Part shown: positions 60,043 through 64,000 of the stretch, piece after piece
Layout: each line of letters starts with the position of its first letter
Numbering within the stretch: the stretch's first letter is position 1
Assembly (NCBI GenBank): GCA_016929135.1
Contig: JAFGJK010000034.1
Coordinates: 1-64,000, forward strand
Reading direction: 5' to 3'
Length of the DNA stretch: 64,000 nt
Source: Spirochaetota bacterium
GTDB taxonomy: Bacteria > Spirochaetota > UBA4802 > UBA5550
Notes under the pieces: generated by a model
What the model saw: the letters and a program-made list of their open reading frames with translations, nothing else
Database searches by the model: none
Told to the model about the DNA's origin: nothing
Translations under genes and position numbers: made by a program

Positions 60043-61182
60043 TCAGCGCCGCATAAGGAGAGCCAGGGTCTCAAGATGCGGAGTCTGGGGGAACATGTCG
60101 TATGCCTCGATCCACTGGAGGGAATAGCGGTCCAGGGAGCGAAGCTCGGCGGCGAAGGCCGATGGGTTGCAGGACATGTAGATCATGGCGCGTGGACCGG
60201 AGTCGTTAAGGTACCGCAGCATCTTCGGGTGCATTCCGGAGCGCGGTGGATCGAATATCACGGTGTCGAAATCGTCCTGCCGCTCCCTCAGGTATGCCCT
60301 TGCATCGGCGCAGATGAATTCCGCATTGGCGATGCCGTTCAGGTCCCTGTTGGCCAGGGCGCACTCCACCGCCTCGCGCACCATCTCAACGCCGGTGACC
60401 CTGAGAGCCCTCTCCGCCACGAAAAGCGAGATGCTCCCTACGCCGGAATAGAGATCCAGCACACGCCCCTCCACCGAGTCCCTGATCCTCCGGTACATTG
60501 CCAGGGCGACCGCGGAATTCGACTGGAAAAAGGAATTCGGCGTGATCCTGAATCGTATCGATTCGAACCGCTCCTCGATCCAGCCCTCCTTGATCGTCGC
60601 GAAGGGTTCGCCGAAGCTCGTGTCCGCGAGGCCGTCGTTGAACAGGAGCGACACCGAATCCACACCGCCGGCTGCGGCATCGACGACCCCTTCCAGCCTG
60701 TTCTCCCTGGCGGCGACGACGAAGCTCACCATCAGCTGGCCGGTGAACATAGCCTGGCGCAGAACTATGTACCGGAGATAGCCCCGGTGAGCAAGGTAAT
60801 CGTATCCCTCCGTCTCCAGCACCGGCCCCCGCAGCGCCTTGAATAGTTCGTCCGAGCGAGCCTGCATCAGGGGGCAGGTGGTAACGTCCACCACGTCGCG
60901 GTACCTCCCGGCCCGCCGGAGTCCCACCCTGCCGAAGGCGGTAACCATATCCATCCGGTTCCGATAGCGGTAGGGCTCCGACGCCACGATCCGGTCGACG
61001 CCGCCGAGGCCGGCGAGGATTCCGTTGCAGTACTCCCGCTTCAGCAGCAGCTGGTTTTCGTAGGGTACATCCTGGAAGAGACAGCCGCCGCATTCGCCGA
61101 AATGAGGGCATTCCGGCAGGGTGCCCTCTCCCCGGTACTCCTCGATGAGTCTCTGAAATTCCAACCTCTTCTTCTTTTTCAT
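60043..61182 (-). CDS. TrmA/RlmD-family 23S rRNA or tRNA uracil-C5 methyltransferase
   Basis: The 379-residue protein has an N-terminal iron-sulfur cluster motif (CPHFGECGGCLFQ) and the class I SAM site VLDLYSGVGSISLFVA near residue 245. The family's catalytic Cys lies in YMSCNPSAFA near residue 333, and the general-base Glu in HLETLALL near the C-terminus. These enzymes make 5-methyluridine in 23S rRNA (RlmC/RlmD) or tRNA (TrmA). A TRAM domain is not obvious, so the exact target is uncertain. It is separate from the THUMP methyltransferase at 30196. Confidence 0.88.
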   Translation of the reverse strand: MKKKKRLEFQRLIEEYRGEGTLPECPHFGECGGCLFQDVPYENQLLLKREYCNGILAGLGGVDRIVASEPYRYRNRMDMVTAFGRVGLRRAGRYRDVVDVTTCPLMQARSDELFKALRGPVLETEGYDYLAHRGYLRYIVLRQAMFTGQLMVSFVVAARENRLEGVVDAAAGGVDSVSLLFNDGLADTSFGEPFATIKEGWIEERFESIRFRITPNSFFQSNSAVALAMYRRIRDSVEGRVLDLYSGVGSISLFVAERALRVTGVEMVREAVECALANRDLNGIANAEFICADARAYLRERQDDFDTVIFDPPRSGMHPKMLRYLNDSGPRAMIYMSCNPSAFAAELRSLDRYSLQWIEAYDMFPQTPHLETLALLMRR

Positions 61183-61239
61183 ATCACTGCCCCTCGATTT
61201 CGCCGGTACCGGGATACAGGGGCGCCCCGGCTGCCGTCG

Positions 61240-62880
61240 TCACTCATGAATAACCTCCATACCCCTGCCACCGAAAAGCGCCGCGGTACCTTCACCTAAA
61301 TACCGCTCCCTGAAGAGCCCCGTTTCGGGCACGAAGACCAGCCGCCCCTTCAGGGAGCAGCGCCCCCCAGCGTTCCCACCTGACCGAAGGTGCTGATAGA
61401 AATCCCTCTTCATCCTGTGGATCTCATCAAGCCGGAGGAAGAGGGGATACCGCCGTGGCGCCCGACGGAGGCACCAGTCCCATCTGAGGCAGTCGGTGAT
61501 GAAGGATCCCTGGTCCGGGAAATGATCCCGCACATAGGACAGTATCAGCCGTGCACCCCGTTCCCAATCCCTGCCGAGGTCCCTCTCCCCGGCACGCCCG
61601 GCCAGGGACAGGAATATGCGGAAGGGGGAGCCCTGAAGCCGCTCCAGCTCCTTCAGGGTGACGTGGAATCCCCCGCTGTTATACAGGGCATTCACGAGAC
61701 GGGAAATCCGCTCCAGCGTCTCCATATCGCCACGGCTCAGCCAATTATTCTCTCTCACCCGGTAGGGAGGGGTACCGTCGAAGGCAATGCCGTAGCTCCC
61801 GGTCCTCGCGGCGATCTCGGTGCCGGGGAGTATCTTTAAGAATCCCAGCTGCAGATATTGGGGACGAAGCCCCCATGCATCGTTGAATGAGGTCTCCATC
61901 GATTGCATATCCTCGCAGGGGAGACCGGCGATGAGATCGACGTGCACATGGAACAGCTTCATGGAGATTAGCCGCCGCACCCCCTCCCGGACCTCCGTCC
62001 AGGATTGACGCCGGCCGATCTCGCGGAGTGTGTCGTCGTTTGTGGACTGCAGGCCGATCTCGAGGCGAAAGAGGCCCGCCGGGGCCCGTGACAGTACGCG
62101 AAAATCCTCCTCCTCCAGGAGCGCCGGGTGGATCTCAAAATGAAAAACCGTTCCGGCGCCGCCGAAGCGCTCCATGATAAACTGCCAGAGTTTTCTCGCC
62201 CGCTCCCTATGGGCATTGAATGTCCTGTCCACGAACTTGATCGTGCCGGGTGAGTGTTTCATGATGAAGGAGAGCTCTTCCATAACCCTCCCGCAGTCCT
62301 TCATCTCCAGATTCTGGTCAGCAGCGGAGGAGAGGCAGTAGGAGCAGTGGAAGGGGCAGCCCCTGCTGCTTTCGTAGTACACATACCGGTTCGAGAGGGA
62401 CACGAAATCGTCTCCCCTGTAGGGTATGGGGATCTGCGAGAAATGGGGGGCAGGGACCGTCACCACGGGGGAGTCCCAGGAAACGCCCCGTTCCAGCAGC
62501 TGCCTGAAGCCCTCCTCCCCCCTCCCGGCGACGATGTAGTCCGCCGGCACCTCCCGCAGCCACCGCTCCGCGTTGTAGCTCACCTCTGGTCCCCCCAGCA
62601 CGATCCTGCACCCGGGTGCCCTGTCCCTGAGGAGCGATACGGTGTCCCTTAGGAGCCCCGAATTCCAGATGTAGACGGAGAAAGCCACCGCTCCGGCCCC
62701 TTCCCGTAGAATCTCCCCTACGATGTCGTCGGCGTTCTGCTGTATAGTGAATTCCCTGATCTTAAAATCGTACTGAAGGTCACTGCAGTACTCCCGCAGA
62801 TACCGCACCGCGAGATTGCTGTGGCTGTAGCGGGCGTTTACCGCCACCAGAAGCATATCCTTTTTATCATCAACGGCCAT
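61240..62880 (-). CDS. B12-binding radical SAM protein (DUF4080-type)
   Basis: The start at ATG 62880 follows AGGTGG at 7 bases. The 546-residue protein has an N-terminal cobalamin-binding domain (LLVAVNARYSHSNLAVRYL, VLGGPEVSYN). The radical SAM CxxxCxxC in SSRGCPFHCSYC lies near residue 190. A C-terminal region follows, as in the DUF4080 group. Such proteins often methylate or rearrange unreactive carbon atoms of nucleic acids, peptides or lipids. The substrate is not known, and no partner gene is evident nearby. Confidence 0.85.
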   Translation of the reverse strand: MAVDDKKDMLLVAVNARYSHSNLAVRYLREYCSDLQYDFKIREFTIQQNADDIVGEILREGAGAVAFSVYIWNSGLLRDTVSLLRDRAPGCRIVLGGPEVSYNAERWLREVPADYIVAGRGEEGFRQLLERGVSWDSPVVTVPAPHFSQIPIPYRGDDFVSLSNRYVYYESSRGCPFHCSYCLSSAADQNLEMKDCGRVMEELSFIMKHSPGTIKFVDRTFNAHRERARKLWQFIMERFGGAGTVFHFEIHPALLEEEDFRVLSRAPAGLFRLEIGLQSTNDDTLREIGRRQSWTEVREGVRRLISMKLFHVHVDLIAGLPCEDMQSMETSFNDAWGLRPQYLQLGFLKILPGTEIAARTGSYGIAFDGTPPYRVRENNWLSRGDMETLERISRLVNALYNSGGFHVTLKELERLQGSPFRIFLSLAGRAGERDLGRDWERGARLILSYVRDHFPDQGSFITDCLRWDWCLRRAPRRYPLFLRLDEIHRMKRDFYQHLRSGGNAGGRCSLKGRLVFVPETGLFRERYLGEGTAALFGGRGMEVIHE

Positions 62881-63042
62881 GCACTTCCACCTGTTGATCA
62901 CATGAGGTACATTGTGGGAAGAGCAGGTAAAGAACTTTTTAAAATATGCGCAACTGTTATTGCACCCCCCGGCATACCGGAGGTTACAGTCTTTCTGAAT
63001 GTGTCATCGGTTCTTTCACCGCCGGGGCCTCAGGATGATCAT

Positions 63043-63663
63043 TCATGGACCAACGTGTTCGAATACAAAGGAACAGAAATCGGCGCCATCGGCGATCCTG
63101 TTTCCGACGCAGCCTCTGTGAAATTGAACCCGCTCCGGCATGTAGGCATTGAATATCGCATTGTCTATGGCGCAGATCACCGGGGTCAATTCCGGAACCC
63201 CCAGCGCGCGGAAGGCCTGCATGAAGACACAGTTGTGTACCTTGAAGCGGTAGCGACTGCCGCTCTGCTCCAGTATCTCCATCCTGTTCAGCCTGGTGGG
63301 GCCTTCGCGGTTGATACGCTGCTGGTAGGCGATCAGGTTCTCGAAGGACCGCGAATCCTCGACATACCTGAAATTGGCCAACTGCGTTGCCAGGCCTACG
63401 GGAAGGACCACGGCGGATACGAGGGACAGCGCCGTATCGTCGCCGACCTTCTCCCTCGCGATTAGGTAGACCGCCGCCACGAGCGCCACCAGCTCTGCAA
63501 AATCACGGGGGAATTCCGCCACGAGCCCCTTCATAAGCCTCTTCATGCGGCGCTTCACCGCCAGCATGAACAGCAGAGGATTCCGAACGTATCCCTTCAC
63601 AATGCCAAGAAGGATGAGCGGCTTCGCCGGCAATGCGGGGTGCTCCCTGTCTGATCTGATCAT
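63043..63663 (-). CDS. ATC-hydrolase-like (L-2-amino-thiazoline-4-carboxylate hydrolase) protein
   Basis: The 206-residue protein has a basic, partly hydrophobic N-terminal half and a C-terminal region typical of the L-2-amino-thiazoline-4-carboxylic acid hydrolase family: FKVHNCVFMQAFRALG, PVICAIDNAIF, and GCVGNRIADGADFCSF. Characterised members open a thiazoline ring on the way to L-cysteine. Many homologues have unknown substrates, so the enzyme name is provisional. GGAGGTATCGG precedes the ATG. It follows a MarR gene by 49 bases, suggesting co-transcription and control by that regulator. Confidence 0.75.
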   Translation of the reverse strand: MIRSDREHPALPAKPLILLGIVKGYVRNPLLFMLAVKRRMKRLMKGLVAEFPRDFAELVALVAAVYLIAREKVGDDTALSLVSAVVLPVGLATQLANFRYVEDSRSFENLIAYQQRINREGPTRLNRMEILEQSGSRYRFKVHNCVFMQAFRALGVPELTPVICAIDNAIFNAYMPERVQFHRGCVGNRIADGADFCSFVFEHVGP

Positions 63664-63712
63664 CCGATACCTCCAATATTTTATTTATCTGGTAAACAAT
63701 TAATCAAAAAAA

Positions 63713-64000
63713 TTATCCCCTTGAAAGAATCCCCTCGGCATATTCATCCAGCTGGATGAAAACCTCCCTAACCGCGGCAATGGTGTCACTGCTCATGGAA
63801 TTCATAAGACGGAGTATGACCGCATCGATCTCGGTATGGAATCGTTCGTGCCCGCGGTACGCTGCAATTCCCGAGCGGGTCAGCTCAAGATGAATCTCCT
63901 TCCTGTTGTCTCCGTCACGGTAACGTCGCACCAATCTCTTTTTTTCGAGCCTCCGTACCATTTTCGGCACCGCACCCTTCGTGATTCCCAGGTGGCCCGC
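63713..64000 (-). CDS. MarR-family transcriptional regulator, cut by window end
   Basis: The last 95 codons are in the window; the N-terminus lies beyond base 64000. The frame at the edge reads AGHLGITKGAVPKMVRRLEK, the recognition helix of a MarR winged helix. LVRRYRDGDNRKEIHLELT forms the wing, and a C-terminal dimerisation helix follows. MarR proteins usually repress their own operon and respond to small aromatic or oxidising ligands. The ATC-hydrolase-like gene downstream is the likely target. Confidence 0.85.
   Translation of the reverse strand, partial: AGHLGITKGAVPKMVRRLEKKRLVRRYRDGDNRKEIHLELTRSGIAAYRGHERFHTEIDAVILRLMNSMSSDTIAAVREVFIQLDEYAEGILSRG

Noticed and set aside
1..64000. CRISPR arrays, tRNA/rRNA genes, insertion sequences, integrases, phage or conjugation genes
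   Set aside because: Read through for regular spaced repeats, cloverleaf-like segments, and transposase or recombinase motifs; none was found. Small RNAs without clear structure could still be missed.

Overview
The window is a GC-rich bacterial chromosomal segment carrying about 58 protein genes with no rRNA, tRNA, CRISPR array, transposase, integrase or phage gene that I could see. Signal peptides, lipoproteins, a Spy/CpxP-like periplasmic protein and an outer-membrane-type beta-barrel protein indicate a diderm (Gram-negative) cell. A flagellin-modification (MAF/DUF115)-like protein, a SPOR-domain protein, a large multi-TM SpoIIE phosphatase and relaxed lipoboxes fit Spirochaetota. Two NDP-forming acyl-CoA synthetase-like proteins, a B12/radical-SAM enzyme and ferredoxin-type proteins would also fit Desulfobacterota-like anaerobes. 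The phylum cannot be fixed from this window.

Layout. 1-3.1 kb: the end of a class II aldolase, an AT-rich block that runs into a lipoprotein gene, a truncated UreH/NiCoT-like remnant, a Spy/CpxP-like protein and a small zinc-ribbon protein. 3.3-6.7 kb: two convergent acyl-CoA synthetase (NDP-forming) alpha-type genes; the second is followed by a DUF3592-like gene and a translationally coupled 34-residue membrane ORF. 6.9-13.3 kb: single genes and convergent pairs (alpha/beta hydrolase, steroid-5-alpha-reductase-like protein, metallo-beta-lactamase fold, HD phosphohydrolase, TPR/transglutaminase, LysE exporter). 13.3-19.8 kb: a complete tryptophan operon trpL-E-GD-C-F-B-A, with a leader peptide containing four consecutive Trp codons, two terminator-type hairpins and a perfect palindrome over the probable promoter. 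19.8-28.9 kb: SpoIIE phosphatase, a polytopic membrane protein, MAF-like protein, SPOR protein and a DUF47-PiT phosphate uptake pair. 29-34 kb: M28 peptidase, DUF6485 protein, and an overlapping ankyrin lipoprotein - lipase-like lipoprotein - THUMP methyltransferase operon. 34.1-38 kb: a glycoside-hydrolase-like protein with a GPH-type sugar symporter, then another MFS carrier. 38.2-41.2 kb: shortened acyl-CoA dehydrogenase, patatin phospholipase, beta-barrel protein.

41.4-49.8 kb is a lower-GC surface-glycan region: gmd, an MBOAT O-acyltransferase with an SGNH-like partner, an SMR-type small transporter, an FAD oxidoreductase, a GT2 glycosyltransferase, an SDR epimerase and a cupin. 50-55.8 kb: a secreted helical protein, then a CoA-ligase / amino-acid permease / enoyl-CoA hydratase operon facing a TetR regulator whose intergenic region holds repeated AT-rich operator-like sites. 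57.4-58.9 kb: a branched-chain amino acid (ilv) operon with a Val-rich leader peptide and attenuator, whose acetolactate synthase large subunit has lost its middle (about 220 codons) at a short repeat, while the regulatory subunit is intact. 59-64 kb: a Cys-rich ferredoxin, a TrmA/RlmD-type RNA methyltransferase, a B12-radical SAM protein, and an ATC-hydrolase-like protein behind a MarR regulator cut by the window end.

The strongest new observations are the two leader-peptide attenuators, the deletion-bearing ilvB behind an intact attenuator, the twin alpha-only acyl-CoA synthetases with a coupled microprotein, the lipase/ankyrin lipoprotein pair, and the O-acylated glycan cassette. None is provably a new system from sequence alone.
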